From contig NZ_BMFK01000005.1 of the NCBI RefSeq assembly GCF_014638355.1, positions 121,332 to 185,331 of the forward strand: a DNA stretch of 64,000 nt, read 5' to 3'. Positions 18,581 through 27,492 of this stretch are shown here, in pieces. The stretch comes from Priestia taiwanensis (lineage in GTDB: Bacteria > Bacillota > Bacilli > Bacillales > Bacillaceae_G). The position numbers were made by a program, and so were the translations under genes. The notes below the pieces were generated by a model, which saw nothing but the letters and a program-made list of their open reading frames with translations, searched no databases and was not told where the DNA came from. Each line of letters begins with the position of its first letter. The first letter of the stretch is position 1.

Positions 18581-19809
18581 GAGATGAATCCTCCTAATTT
18601 CTTTCTGCTTATCTTGCCGTTTGGAAGCTTTTCAATTTCATCGACACGAATGATTTCTACTGGAATTTGGTGAGGTGCAAGACGCTCTCTACACCATTCT
18701 CGAATCTCTCCTTCGTCAATATGTCCTGTCGCGACATATTGCACACAGACACGCTCCCCAGAAAGAGGATTTTCCTTTTTATATACCACAGCTTCTACAA
18801 TTCTAGGCTCGGTCATTAAGGTATTTTCCACTTCTGCTGGATACACATTTAATCCAGCAACATTAATCATATCATCCATCCTTGATAAGAATGATACTAC
18901 TCCATTTTCAATATATCCAAGATCCTTCGTCGAAATAGTATTCATCGCTGTATGAATAACAATTTCAGCCGGCATATCGATACTTCCTGCTTCTACTTTT
19001 ACATGGGAAAGTGAATAGCCCATTTCCTTTGCATCTTGCACACCTGGGTGAATAGCAACACATCCCGCCTCTGAACACCCATATTGTTGCAGTACTCGGG
19101 AAGATTTTTTATTTAATAATTCCAGCCAATTGGTGGGCATTACTGTACCCGATGTCATAACAGAATGGAACATCTGACTGCTAGGTAAGAAACATGCTAA
19201 TGTATGAAGCAATACAGGAGCCGCGTATACGATATGATTTGGATATTGCTCTAATTTCTTTAATATATATTTTGGATTCATATTTGTTATGATGATTGGT
19301 TCTGCTCCCCTTTTCAAACAAGCTAGGAATCCACTAATTAATCCATAAGAATGAGTAACTGGACATGCTACGATTGATGTTGTTTCAGCATCTATTGGTA
19401 ATGCTTCTACATAACTTGTAAGTTCTTCTTCAATCGATTCCCATGAACGTTCAATAACTTTTGGCGTACCAGTTGTTCCAGAGCTCATCTGAATAAGAAA
19501 TCCTTCTCGTTTGTTTTCAGTCGTAGAAATATGTAACGGCATATGTAATGACTGAAAAAGTAAGATGTGACTATGCGTTAATGTCGCTAATCGAATAGCT
19601 CCTTCTCTAGGGGTAGAAGAGTGAATCGGAACGACTGACCCACCTTTACGTTGAACATAAAAACATAATGCTAACCATTGAAATGCATCTGACATACATA
19701 CTGCTATTCGACGATTCTCACATTCTTTTATGTATGGTATTCCTTCAAATACCGCGAATTGTTTTTCTATATCATCTAGTGTGTAATAGTTGTCATCAAC
19801 AAAAAACAT
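18577..19809 (-). CDS. asbC: 3,4-dihydroxybenzoate--[aryl carrier protein] ligase
   Basis: A 410-residue member of the ANL adenylating family, shorter than typical 500-residue members as expected for AsbC. The P-loop-like motif QMSSGTTGTPKVIERSW is near residue 105, the A5-like QYGCSEAG near 240, a DDMINVAGLNVYPAEVE hinge region near 315, and the catalytic C-terminal lysine in KLPNGKISRKKL near 395. It activates 3,4-dihydroxybenzoate with ATP and loads AsbD. Start ATG is preceded by AAGGAGAG, and asbB ends 13 bases upstream. Confidence 0.94.
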   Translation of the reverse strand: MFFVDDNYYTLDDIEKQFAVFEGIPYIKECENRRIAVCMSDAFQWLALCFYVQRKGGSVVPIHSSTPREGAIRLATLTHSHILLFQSLHMPLHISTTENKREGFLIQMSSGTTGTPKVIERSWESIEEELTSYVEALPIDAETTSIVACPVTHSYGLISGFLACLKRGAEPIIITNMNPKYILKKLEQYPNHIVYAAPVLLHTLACFLPSSQMFHSVMTSGTVMPTNWLELLNKKSSRVLQQYGCSEAGCVAIHPGVQDAKEMGYSLSHVKVEAGSIDMPAEIVIHTAMNTISTKDLGYIENGVVSFLSRMDDMINVAGLNVYPAEVENTLMTEPRIVEAVVYKKENPLSGERVCVQYVATGHIDEGEIREWCRERLAPHQIPVEIIRVDEIEKLPNGKISRKKLGGFIS

Positions 19810-19822
19810 GTTTCTCTCTCCT

Positions 19823-21541
19823 TCATCCCATCGTCAATTCGTTACGCACGAAATGACGACAGCCCTCTACTTTATATTGAAGCTTTCTTGTGAGAAGTGA
19901 TTCCACGTAAATATATGGGCTTGTATGCTGTAATTGCTCGTGCCTCGTAAGAAGAGATGGAAAACGCTCCGTATACTCCGCAATTATTTGATTCATTTCT
20001 TTCCAGAAATCTTCTTCTCTACATTTACCATATCGATCCATAACGAATGAGATTTCACTAAAGTGGAAGACGAAAAGTGTATCCATAATAAGTTCTCTAA
20101 GCGCCTCAACAGAAGACATTGCATATTCTTCATCTAAAGAAGCCATTTTGAATCGCTCATGTACCTCTTCAAAACGAGGAAGAATGTTTTTATCTTGAAG
20201 GAACGCCTCTTGGTATTCAATGCTTTCATGAAAATCCCTCAGTACAATACGAGTCGGCCAACCATTTCGATGAAGCAAAATCATATTCTGAGCATGTGCT
20301 TCTACTGCGATACCGTGTGCAACAAGTAAATGCCATACTGGAAGAATACTTACTTCCATAAAACGTTTTAACCATTCCTCTACTCCATAACACTCTAACC
20401 AATCATCGATAAACAGTCGTTCATCCTGCTCAACCATCATAAGTGCAGTGAAAGGAACAGCCTCTTCTCCTTCTTCCATATACATCCGCACACTTTCCCG
20501 CCAGATTGCTCCAATTTGTCCTTCAAGTTGTTTGCTCTTCTCATGCGTTGGTTCAACGATAATTCCCGCATATTCCTCAAGTATGAGCAACGTATCTCGT
20601 AAATAAGAATCAGATTGTACAATACCTTTAATCCACTTAGAAATAGAAGGTGCTGCACAAACAGAATGGGCAGTTAGCTTTCTTAACGAAGAAGTATTCA
20701 CCATATTTAGTGGTAACTTCACATACGCTTTTTCAGGATAATCCACATTCCATAACGTACGCACAGACTGTGTCGCACGGTAAGTATCAACTTGAATAGA
20801 AAGCGGAATGATGTCTTCTTCCTGTATATACGCTTCTAGTTCTTCCTTTAAGTTTTTCCATTGCCAAGGATGGATTGGGAGAAAGGTATACTGTTCCATC
20901 GTCTTTCCTAGTGCCATGAGTTCCTCTTGCATCTTTTCCAATATTTCAAATCCAAGTTCTCTTTGCCAAAATGCGTCTTCCTCTTCTACCATCGCGATAC
21001 GCACTATATCTCTTTTGGCTGCAACCCATTGCAACGTAAAAGGTTGTTTCGATTCTGGTCCATAGTTCGCATGATCTTCTAATGTAAAACCCGTACGCGA
21101 TTTAAAACATGGATGATACGGGTGCCCTTCCACAATTTCTGATTCTAGTTCTTCATACGAAGCCGTTCTTCTTTCAGAAAAAGGCGGAAGGTTTTCTTCA
21201 TTCCATTCGCATAGTTTAATCGTCTGTTGTAATTCGTGAAGAAGGCGTTCTCTATCTTCACGAATTGACGTAATAGCTCCTACAATTTCCTCTAACGTCG
21301 CCTCTTCATACGCACCATTTGCTCGTTGTTGATACACCGCATGCTCTTGAATACGAATGCGGTCAAACGCCATTCTTTTTCCTTCACATTGAAAACAAAT
21401 GTCTTTCCCGTATATCGTATAGATAGATTTATCTTCTTTCTTCTCCTCTTCGTAAGGAAGAATTCCCTCAAATAAAATCGCTTCAATGAGTTGCCTTCTA
21501 ACTCGCTGTTCCGCTTTCTTAATACGTAACGACTGCTTCAT
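19823..21541 (-). CDS. asbB: Petrobactin biosynthesis NIS synthetase AsbB
   Basis: A 572-residue IucA/IucC family NRPS-independent siderophore synthetase. Visible family signatures are the central HPCFKSRTGF (about residue 145), HPWQW (about 220), TYRATQSVRTLWN and, in the C-terminal FhuF-like palm, AHGIAVEAHAQNMILL (about 425) with VLRDFHESIEY after it. It uses ATP to condense the citrate-derived intermediate with a second (dihydroxybenzoyl) spermidine. I chose ATG 21541 because AAAGGAGGAAG lies 6 bases upstream; an in-frame start at 21568 lacks such a site. It overlaps asbA by 23 bases. Confidence 0.94.
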   Translation of the reverse strand: MKQSLRIKKAEQRVRRQLIEAILFEGILPYEEEKKEDKSIYTIYGKDICFQCEGKRMAFDRIRIQEHAVYQQRANGAYEEATLEEIVGAITSIREDRERLLHELQQTIKLCEWNEENLPPFSERRTASYEELESEIVEGHPYHPCFKSRTGFTLEDHANYGPESKQPFTLQWVAAKRDIVRIAMVEEEDAFWQRELGFEILEKMQEELMALGKTMEQYTFLPIHPWQWKNLKEELEAYIQEEDIIPLSIQVDTYRATQSVRTLWNVDYPEKAYVKLPLNMVNTSSLRKLTAHSVCAAPSISKWIKGIVQSDSYLRDTLLILEEYAGIIVEPTHEKSKQLEGQIGAIWRESVRMYMEEGEEAVPFTALMMVEQDERLFIDDWLECYGVEEWLKRFMEVSILPVWHLLVAHGIAVEAHAQNMILLHRNGWPTRIVLRDFHESIEYQEAFLQDKNILPRFEEVHERFKMASLDEEYAMSSVEALRELIMDTLFVFHFSEISFVMDRYGKCREEDFWKEMNQIIAEYTERFPSLLTRHEQLQHTSPYIYVESLLTRKLQYKVEGCRHFVRNELTMG

Positions 21542-23333
21542 ACTCTTCCTCCTTTCTATAACAGACAAGAGGGTTTGACATCGTTACGTATACCGCCTGC
21601 TCAAGATCTGCTTCTAATTCATCTACATCATGGAAACGTGTAAGTAAATTCGCTTTAAATGGTAGTTCTTCTTGCGTTAATAGCATTTGAACAAATGCTT
21701 TTCCTTGTCCTTTTAACTTTTTTTCTAATACGTGTAATTGTTCAATTGACCACATAATAAGCTTCTGTTCATCGACAAGTTGATCTGCCCCAAAGCGATG
21801 GATAATAGAGAATAATTGATTCATAAATAAGTAATATGTAAATCTTTCTCGAATCAGTGCATCATCATAAAACAATTCACGTGTTTCTTCTAAAGAAGGT
21901 TCTGTCATAAGCAATTCTTGCTCATGTGCTTTTGATAAATAATAACCTTGATTATCACGGTAGTAATATACACCTGGATAACCATTTGATAGTCGAATAA
22001 CGCTATTTTGCTGATGTGCTTCAAGAGCAATACCATGCTCGTCATACAGGCGGATTAATGGTTCAATTGCACACTTCCAGTATTGTTCATACCAATCCAT
22101 ACTTACTTCTTCTTGCAATCTAGATTCAACTTGTGCGATTGTTTCTATTATTTGATGTAACCGTGATTTCACACCCGGTAAAGGCTCCTGTACTAGTGCG
22201 GCAATTAGACTAACATCTTTATCTTCCCCTTGTAGAAAAGTATTCGATCTAAGAATAACTTCAAATCCGGACTCTTCTCTACCAGGTAATACCGCGGTAA
22301 TATATGCTGGATCATGAATAATATGGAAGGATGGATTATTTTCTAGGAAATGAATGCGATCCATCAATTTTGCAATTACTACTCCGGCCTTTAACTCATG
22401 ATGTCGTGTTACACGTAAAGAGTTTGTTACTTTTACCGGGATAGAAAACTTATACATCCACTCTTCTTCTTCGTTATACACCGTTCGTAAAGAAGACGTT
22501 GCAGTAAAGAACTTCCCTAATGGTCCTATATTTTCAATCAGCCCTGCTTGTATCGCTTTCTTCACATGGTCTTGCTGCATTAACCATTCTGCCTGAAGAG
22601 GATGCATTGGAATAAGACACTGTTTATGTAATGTTTTCGGTAAATATCCTTTTATTGATTGATAGATTAAATCACTCGTATTTATCGCTAACGCTGATGA
22701 TTCTTCTATTAATGAACGACTAATATTAAAATAGTGTAATTGAAACTTTCCTTGAAGTTCAGGGGCATAGCTTTCGTGATACCATCCTGCCATCCCTTGT
22801 CTACTCTTCGGTGTAGGGTGCAGCCAGTGACCAAAAAGAAGCGCTTGCTCCATCTCAATGAACGTACTCGTTTCACCATACAATCTATCTTTATCTTTCA
22901 CTCTTTTCTCTATATACGTTCCCATTGTTTGATAACTTTCAATTAATCGTAAAATGAGTTCGTCAAAGTGTGATTGTAATTCATGGCATCCATTGTATTT
23001 GGCTGTTGCATGCAATTCTTGAATAAGTGCTAATATGACTGTTAATTTATCTTCTTCATACCATGTATAATCTTGTACACGATATGCAAAACAACGACCG
23101 AATGTATGTCTTCCAACTTTAGAACGGTACTTTACTTCAAATACAAATCTTTTTTCTTGCCTTGGTAATTCTAGCTCTAACACATATTCCCCACTTAGAA
23201 TAGAGACAAAAGAATGCTCTTGTTCCCATTCTTGTCGCTCCTTCCAAGTCCCTGTGCTTACCTCACGAATGTAACTATTTACAAATGCCTGAAATGTTGC
23301 ATGTTCCGCAATATACTTAGCTGATTGATACAT
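21519..23333 (-). CDS. asbA: Petrobactin biosynthesis NIS synthetase AsbA
   Basis: A 604-residue IucA/IucC family synthetase, the first gene of the petrobactin operon. Family signatures are HPTPKSRQGM (about residue 172), IPMHPLQAEWL (about 243), TSSLRTVYN (about 283) and, in the C-terminal domain, DEHGIALEAHQQNSVI (about 435) followed by YYRDNQGYYL. AsbA forms an amide between citrate and spermidine, the first backbone step. The ATG at 23333 follows AAAGGA. About 80 bases upstream lies a promoter overlapped by a Fur box, so the whole operon should be switched on by iron limitation. Confidence 0.95.
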   Translation of the reverse strand: MYQSAKYIAEHATFQAFVNSYIREVSTGTWKERQEWEQEHSFVSILSGEYVLELELPRQEKRFVFEVKYRSKVGRHTFGRCFAYRVQDYTWYEEDKLTVILALIQELHATAKYNGCHELQSHFDELILRLIESYQTMGTYIEKRVKDKDRLYGETSTFIEMEQALLFGHWLHPTPKSRQGMAGWYHESYAPELQGKFQLHYFNISRSLIEESSALAINTSDLIYQSIKGYLPKTLHKQCLIPMHPLQAEWLMQQDHVKKAIQAGLIENIGPLGKFFTATSSLRTVYNEEEEWMYKFSIPVKVTNSLRVTRHHELKAGVVIAKLMDRIHFLENNPSFHIIHDPAYITAVLPGREESGFEVILRSNTFLQGEDKDVSLIAALVQEPLPGVKSRLHQIIETIAQVESRLQEEVSMDWYEQYWKCAIEPLIRLYDEHGIALEAHQQNSVIRLSNGYPGVYYYRDNQGYYLSKAHEQELLMTEPSLEETRELFYDDALIRERFTYYLFMNQLFSIIHRFGADQLVDEQKLIMWSIEQLHVLEKKLKGQGKAFVQMLLTQEELPFKANLLTRFHDVDELEADLEQAVYVTMSNPLVCYRKEEEYEAVVTY

Positions 23334-23400
23334 GTATCGTTTCGTCCTTTCGTCAAATCATGCTCTTTCCTCTTTTTCATAAAGAAAAATGTATTTTTAC

Positions 23401-23440
23401 ATTATCATACTTGATAATGATTCTCATTTTCAAGTTATAT
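23401..23440 (-). promoter_or_regulatory. Fur-controlled promoter of the asb operon
   Basis: On the minus strand TTGAAA, an 18-base spacer and TATGAT form a promoter. A strong Fur box (TGATAATGATTCTCATTTTCA on the plus strand, split here as TGATAATGATT and CTCATTTTCA, 23412-23432) fills the spacer, so Fur and polymerase cannot bind together. Confidence 0.85.
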
Positions 23441-23632
23441 ACCTCTATCATAAAAAAATCCCCTTATAGCCTCAACCGCCAAAAGCACTATTTCTATTAG
23501 GTATTTCCATTTTCTTCATACCTACATCTTCAATAATAACCATTAAAAACGATCATTTATATCCAAAAACAACCGTAAATTACCTGCTTTTCAACAATTT
23601 TATTATTTTACAAAGTTTTTACGCTAATAAAA
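23441..23632. other. Intergenic spacer between asbA and glpT promoters
   Basis: No coding sequence seen. It is AT-rich, and lies between the divergent asb and glpT promoters. Confidence 0.5.
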
Positions 23633-23661
23633 TTGTAAACGCTTGAATTTAATGATAGAAT
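23633..23661 (+). promoter_or_regulatory. glpT promoter with a CcpA (cre) site
   Basis: TTGTAA (23633-23638), 17 bases and TAGAAT (23656-23661) form a sigma-A promoter. TGTAAACGCTTGAA (23634-23647) matches the cre consensus TGWAARCGYTWNCW at 13 of 14 positions and overlaps the -35 region, which predicts repression by CcpA in glucose. Confidence 0.78.
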
Positions 23662-23697
23662 GCTTACTGACAAGTTAACTATGACGGAGATTCGGAG

Positions 23698-23752
23698 ACT
23701 CATATTTTCAGCACTTTCTATTTAGGAAAGTGTCAAAAAGTATGGGTTTTTT
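23698..23752 (+). terminator. Leader terminator upstream of glpT (candidate GlpP target)
   Basis: In the glpT leader, ACTCATA pairs with TATGGGT and an inner CACTTTC with GGAAAGTG, followed by six T. This intrinsic terminator comes before the gene. B. subtilis glp operons have such leader terminators, overridden by the antiterminator GlpP with glycerol-3-phosphate; the same control is likely here. Confidence 0.75.
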
Positions 23753-23801
23753 CTTGTTCGTAGATAATTTTTACCACTTTATTCATCAAGGAGGTTTACA
23801 C

Positions 23802-25172
23802 ATGTTCAAATTTTTCAAGCCTGCGCCAGCAATCGATCGTTTGCCTGAAGAACGCATTGATGCTGAATACAAAAAGCTTCGATTCCAAGTCTTCATGGGA
23901 ATTTTCATCGGCTATGCAGCATACTACTTAATTCGTAAGAACTTCTCTATTGCAATGCCATTCTTAATTGAGGAAGAAGGATGGACAAAAACACAACTTG
24001 GTTTTGCCTTATCTGCTTTAGCAATTGCATACGGAATTAGTAAATTCTTAATGGCAACCATTTCTGATCGAAGTAATCCACGAATCTTTATGACTGTCGG
24101 ATTAGTGCTTTCTGCAATTATTAACTTATTAATGGGATTCGTCCCATACTTCACATCTGGCGTAACCATTATGTTTATCATGATTTTCTTAAACGGATGG
24201 GTACAAGGAATGGGCTGGCCACCAGCTGGACGTTCACTTGTTCACTGGTATAGTATTAGTGAGCGTGGAAATAAAACAGCTATTTGGAACGTATCACATA
24301 ACGTAGGTGGAGGCTTAATGGCCCCAGTTGCATTAGCTGGTGTAGCTGTTTTTGCTGGAATGAGTGGCTTCTCTAACACTGGATATGAAGGCGTATTTAT
24401 CGTACCTGCTCTGGTAGCACTTGTTTGTGCAGTGGTAATGTATTTCTTGATTCGTGATACACCACAATCAGTAGGTTTACCACCAATTGAAGAGTATCGT
24501 AATGATTATCCATCAAAAGATAAACAATCATTTGAACAAGAATTATCCGTGAAAGATATTCTTTTCAAATACGTATTAAATAATAAATGGGTATGGGCAA
24601 TTGCATTTGCTAATATTTTCGTTTATTTTGTTCGTTATGGTGTACTAGACTGGGCACCAACGTATTTAAGTGAAGAAAAAGACTTTAATGTAAAAGAAGC
24701 TGGTTTAGCTTATTTCCTATATGAGTGGGCAGGTATCCCTGGAACATTATTATGTGGATGGTTATCAGATAAATTATTCAAAGGTCGTCGTGGACCTGCG
24801 GGCTTTGTCTTCATGGTTGGAGTATTAGTGGCAGTTCTTATATACTGGTTTAATCCAGCTGGAAACCCTATGATTGACATGATTTGCTTAGTTGCAATCG
24901 GTTTCTTAATCTATGGTCCAGTTATGTTAATTGGTCTTCAAGCGCTTGACTTTGTACCGAAAAAAGCAGCTGGTACTGCAGCTGGTTTAACTGGTTTCTT
25001 CGGTTACATCTTCGGTACATTAACAGCTAACGCTTTAATGGGCTTCGTTGTAGACGCAGGTGGTTGGGACGCAGGTTTCATGTTATTAGCTGGTTCTTGT
25101 GTTCTTGCAGCGCTTATCTTTGCATTGACTTGGAACGTACGTGGACAAGAAGTTGTAAAGAAATATTCATAA
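23802..25172 (+). CDS. glpT: Glycerol-3-phosphate transporter (MFS antiporter)
   Basis: A 456-residue major facilitator protein with 12 hydrophobic segments, exchanging glycerol-3-phosphate for phosphate. Organophosphate:phosphate antiporter hallmarks are YLIRKNFSIAMP (about residue 42), the FLNGWVQGMGWPPAGRSL stretch (about 130) and a C-terminal half with FVRYGVLDWAPTYL (about 275). The frame could begin at 23730, but AAGGAGG lies 6 bases before the ATG at 23802 and the upstream part overlaps the leader terminator, so 23802 is chosen. No glpQ phosphodiesterase gene follows, unlike B. subtilis glpTQ. Confidence 0.95.
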   Translation: MFKFFKPAPAIDRLPEERIDAEYKKLRFQVFMGIFIGYAAYYLIRKNFSIAMPFLIEEEGWTKTQLGFALSALAIAYGISKFLMATISDRSNPRIFMTVGLVLSAIINLLMGFVPYFTSGVTIMFIMIFLNGWVQGMGWPPAGRSLVHWYSISERGNKTAIWNVSHNVGGGLMAPVALAGVAVFAGMSGFSNTGYEGVFIVPALVALVCAVVMYFLIRDTPQSVGLPPIEEYRNDYPSKDKQSFEQELSVKDILFKYVLNNKWVWAIAFANIFVYFVRYGVLDWAPTYLSEEKDFNVKEAGLAYFLYEWAGIPGTLLCGWLSDKLFKGRRGPAGFVFMVGVLVAVLIYWFNPAGNPMIDMICLVAIGFLIYGPVMLIGLQALDFVPKKAAGTAAGLTGFFGYIFGTLTANALMGFVVDAGGWDAGFMLLAGSCVLAALIFALTWNVRGQEVVKKYS

Positions 25173-25173
25173 T

Positions 25174-25220
25174 AAAAAAGAAAGCATAAAAATCAGGGTG
25201 ATTTTTATGCTTTCTTTTTT
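25174..25220. terminator. Bidirectional terminator between glpT and the haem-protein gene
   Basis: A 22-bp perfect stem (25174-25195 with 25199-25220), 3-base loop, A and T flanks. Confidence 0.95.
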
Positions 25221-25719
25221 ACTTTCCTTTTTTATCGCCTGTTACATGCTCAAATTTCTCACCCGATACATTAATATCAAATGCTTGGCCAAATCCCACA
25301 ACATAACGTCCCTCACTTGGAACTAATTCAAATAATGATAAATCAAGTCCACGTAATACCCCCATCATTGGTACACCGTGAATTACTTCAAACTTTGTAA
25401 AGACCTCTTCATGTCCTTCATTACCGACATTCATGGCTGTACAGTGGAAGCGAACCCGCTCACGTGCAAACAAATTAGGGGCATCTTGCTCATCTGCTAA
25501 GAACATTACACTTACCTTCTTTGTTGCTTCTAAAAAAGCGTAATGCTCCGAGATCTTACTAATGTAAATATAAAACTTCCCATCTTGTTGAACAAACGGA
25601 GCATAACTCGTAAATGGATTCCCTTGCTCATCTATCATACTCATTACGACCGTTTTTCTCATCTGTAAAAACTGTACATACTGTTCTTTCTTCTTATTCA
25701 TATCTACTTGCTTACTCAT
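25219..25719 (-). CDS. HugZ-like/pyridoxamine 5'-phosphate oxidase-fold protein
   Basis: A 166-residue protein with the split-barrel flavin/haem-binding fold: RKTVVMSMIDEQGNPFTSYAP at residues 21-41, FYIYISKISEHYAFLEATKKVSVMFL at 48-73 and ARERVRFHCTA near 84. Members such as HugZ/HutZ bind and degrade haem to release iron; others are flavin enzymes. An upstream Fur box supports a haem-iron role here. The start is the ATG at 25719 because GAGGAGAGGAAG precedes it; a 7-residue longer frame is less likely. Substrate remains unproven. Confidence 0.8.
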   Translation of the reverse strand: MSKQVDMNKKKEQYVQFLQMRKTVVMSMIDEQGNPFTSYAPFVQQDGKFYIYISKISEHYAFLEATKKVSVMFLADEQDAPNLFARERVRFHCTAMNVGNEGHEEVFTKFEVIHGVPMMGVLRGLDLSLFELVPSEGRYVVGFGQAFDINVSGEKFEHVTGDKKGK

Positions 25720-25758
25720 TTCTTCCTCTCCTCTATACAATCTCTATTATTTTTTAAC

Positions 25759-25779
25759 TGAAAATAATTATCATTATCA
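25759..25779 (-). promoter_or_regulatory. Fur box upstream of the HugZ-like gene
   Basis: The plus strand reads TGAAAATAATTATCATTATC (25759-25778, then A), a close match to the Fur consensus, about 40 bases before the start codon. Confidence 0.82.
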
Positions 25780-25934
25780 ATTAGAAATATAACAGACGAT
25801 CACAATTTCTACAACCACTTATTCCTCCCCTCTAGTTATATCTATTCTATTGCTACTTAAATGGACAAAAATACAAGAAGAGGAAGAGTAATTGAATATG
25901 TTAGTAATAAGTAAAAAGAAAGGAGACTTATTCC

Positions 25935-26351
25935 ATGAAAAAGCGAAAAACATTCAAGAGTCTCAAGAATTTCAAAAATTATAAACAACCAAATGAGGAT
26001 TTATCTCAAGAAGAAAATGCTGAAATTGGAAATGATTACTCTATCAATATTTCCATCTACAATATCAATAATATTGCAACTGGTGGCGGAAGTGCTGGTA
26101 ACATTGAGAAGCGTGCAGAAGGCGGGGGACAAATCAACGAAAACGTTGGGATCAATGCCAACCAAGGTGGACATAATGCAATTAATGGTAGCGAAAGTTT
26201 TAATTTCAAATCACAGTTTGCTAATGGAAATGGTAGAAGTGGCATCGCTGGCAAAGGAAACGACGAGCAAGGTGGCCAAGAAGCAATTAAGATACGGAAA
26301 CAAATTAAAGATTCCGATATTCAATTTGAAGACAAACAGGAAGAGCAATAA
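25935..26351 (+). CDS. Gly/Asn-rich orphan hypothetical protein
   Basis: A 138-residue hydrophilic protein that I do not recognise. A basic N-terminus (MKKRKTFKSLKNFKNYKQ) leads to an Asn/Ile segment (YSINISIYNINNIATGGG), a Gly/Asn-rich middle (SAGNIEKRAEGGGQINENVG and later NGNGRSGIAGKGNDEQGG), and an acidic tail. There is no signal peptide or membrane segment. AAAGGAG 9 bases upstream and a strong terminator just after the stop support a real single-gene transcript. A second frame (25993-26475) overlaps and runs through the terminator, so it is rejected. Low-complexity composition suggests a structural protein, perhaps of the spore, but this is speculation. Confidence 0.7.
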   Translation: MKKRKTFKSLKNFKNYKQPNEDLSQEENAEIGNDYSINISIYNINNIATGGGSAGNIEKRAEGGGQINENVGINANQGGHNAINGSESFNFKSQFANGNGRSGIAGKGNDEQGGQEAIKIRKQIKDSDIQFEDKQEEQ

Positions 26352-26388
26352 GAAGTTCCCCACTATTTATCTCTCGTGGGGAACTTCT
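26351..26388. terminator. Bidirectional terminator after the Gly/Asn-rich gene
   Basis: A 13-bp GC-containing stem (26351-26363 with 26376-26388), 12-base loop, T-rich end, between convergent genes. Confidence 0.93.
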
Positions 26389-26400
26389 TTTCCGTATTTC

Positions 26401-27192
26401 CTATTTGATTACCATCTCTTTATTATCAATATGAATGCTTTTCATTCCTTCAAAAAATGGATATTTCCTACTTAAATATTTTTCTAACTCTCCAGTATCA
26501 TGTGGGAGCTGTGTTAAGTAATACTTTGAACACTCTACCCTTTTTTGAATTTCCTGCTGATTCTGTGTTGTCGAACCATGCCCAGGTATGTGAGTCGTTA
26601 TTTTATGGTTAAGCAGAATACTTTCAGCTTTATTAATTGTATTTACATAGTCTTCATAACTGCTAAAGATGAACGGAAACTCAATATCAGAAAGATAATC
26701 TCCAGAAAGAAATAGACCATAAGGCTCAATCACTGTAAATAAACCATCATTCGTATGATCGGGTGCTTGGTAAAAGGTCATCGTTATCGAATCTAGTTCT
26801 AATGTATATCCATCCTCTGAAACGACAATATCTACTATTGGATATACGGGTTGATAGTTTCTATACAAATAATATCGTTGGTCAAATTGTTTCATTTTTT
26901 GAATACTTTCTTCTTTTTTTGGATTTTCATCAAATTGTTTAGATGCAATTACCTTAGCTTCTGGGAAGGCACCTGACCCAATAATATGGTCAAAATCGCT
27001 ATGCGTATAAATAATATATAGTTGTTTATCACCTTTAACGTTGTGTATGTATTCCTTAATTACTTCAATTTCGCTAGGTAACCAATTAGGGTCTGTCATA
27101 ATTATGGCTTCATTAGTTTGAATAATCGCTGTAGTAGTCATATATAGCTCACTTTGAAAAACTGTAAGATTATCTTTCTGAAATTGAATCAT
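26401..27192 (-). CDS. MBL-fold metallo-hydrolase
   Basis: A 263-residue metallo-beta-lactamase-fold protein. The zinc-binding motif is THSDFDHIIG (about residue 64), an HxDxDH variant of the usual HxHxDH. Further ligands are probably His in APDHTNDG, Asp in LFLSGDYL and His in HIPGHGS. Members act as hydrolases on many substrates, so the substrate cannot be given. The start ATG at 27192 follows GGAAGG; a GTG at 27213 has no ribosome site. It is a single gene facing the Gly/Asn-rich gene. Confidence 0.85.
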   Translation of the reverse strand: MIQFQKDNLTVFQSELYMTTTAIIQTNEAIIMTDPNWLPSEIEVIKEYIHNVKGDKQLYIIYTHSDFDHIIGSGAFPEAKVIASKQFDENPKKEESIQKMKQFDQRYYLYRNYQPVYPIVDIVVSEDGYTLELDSITMTFYQAPDHTNDGLFTVIEPYGLFLSGDYLSDIEFPFIFSSYEDYVNTINKAESILLNHKITTHIPGHGSTTQNQQEIQKRVECSKYYLTQLPHDTGELEKYLSRKYPFFEGMKSIHIDNKEMVIK

Positions 27193-27492
27193 TATGGCCC
27201 TTCCTGTCTCCACTAAAATAAGTAGTATTTTAAAGTTAGTCTGTACGCTGATTAAAACTAGAATATCTTAAATTAAAAAATTCGATAATTATCGATAAAT
27301 TCCTTCTTTAGGAAAAATAGAATTGCATCAGTAAGTAACTGAATTCTTGATGCCTGCGCCGAGTAGTCAATGGCCTAGGCATTTATAATATAAGGATAAT
27401 TTTGTTTTTGAATAAAAAAAGCATATCGACTATTATCTTTCAAAGAGAAGGTAACTTATATCGACATACCTTTGTAGAATCTCTCTCATCAA
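27193..27492. other. Non-coding intergenic stretch with nested inverted repeats
   Basis: No gene seen. It contains a 12-bp palindrome CGATAATTATCG (27283-27294) and competing stems: GCATCA (27325-27330) with TGATGC (27348-27353), and ATGCCT (27350-27355) with AGGCAT (27377-27382). Function unknown. Confidence 0.4.

Noticed and set aside
25993..26475. Open frame of 160 codons overlapping the Gly/Asn-rich gene
   Set aside because: It has no ribosome site, runs through a strong bidirectional terminator and overlaps the 3' end of the MBL gene; the other frame has a good ribosome site and stops before the terminator.
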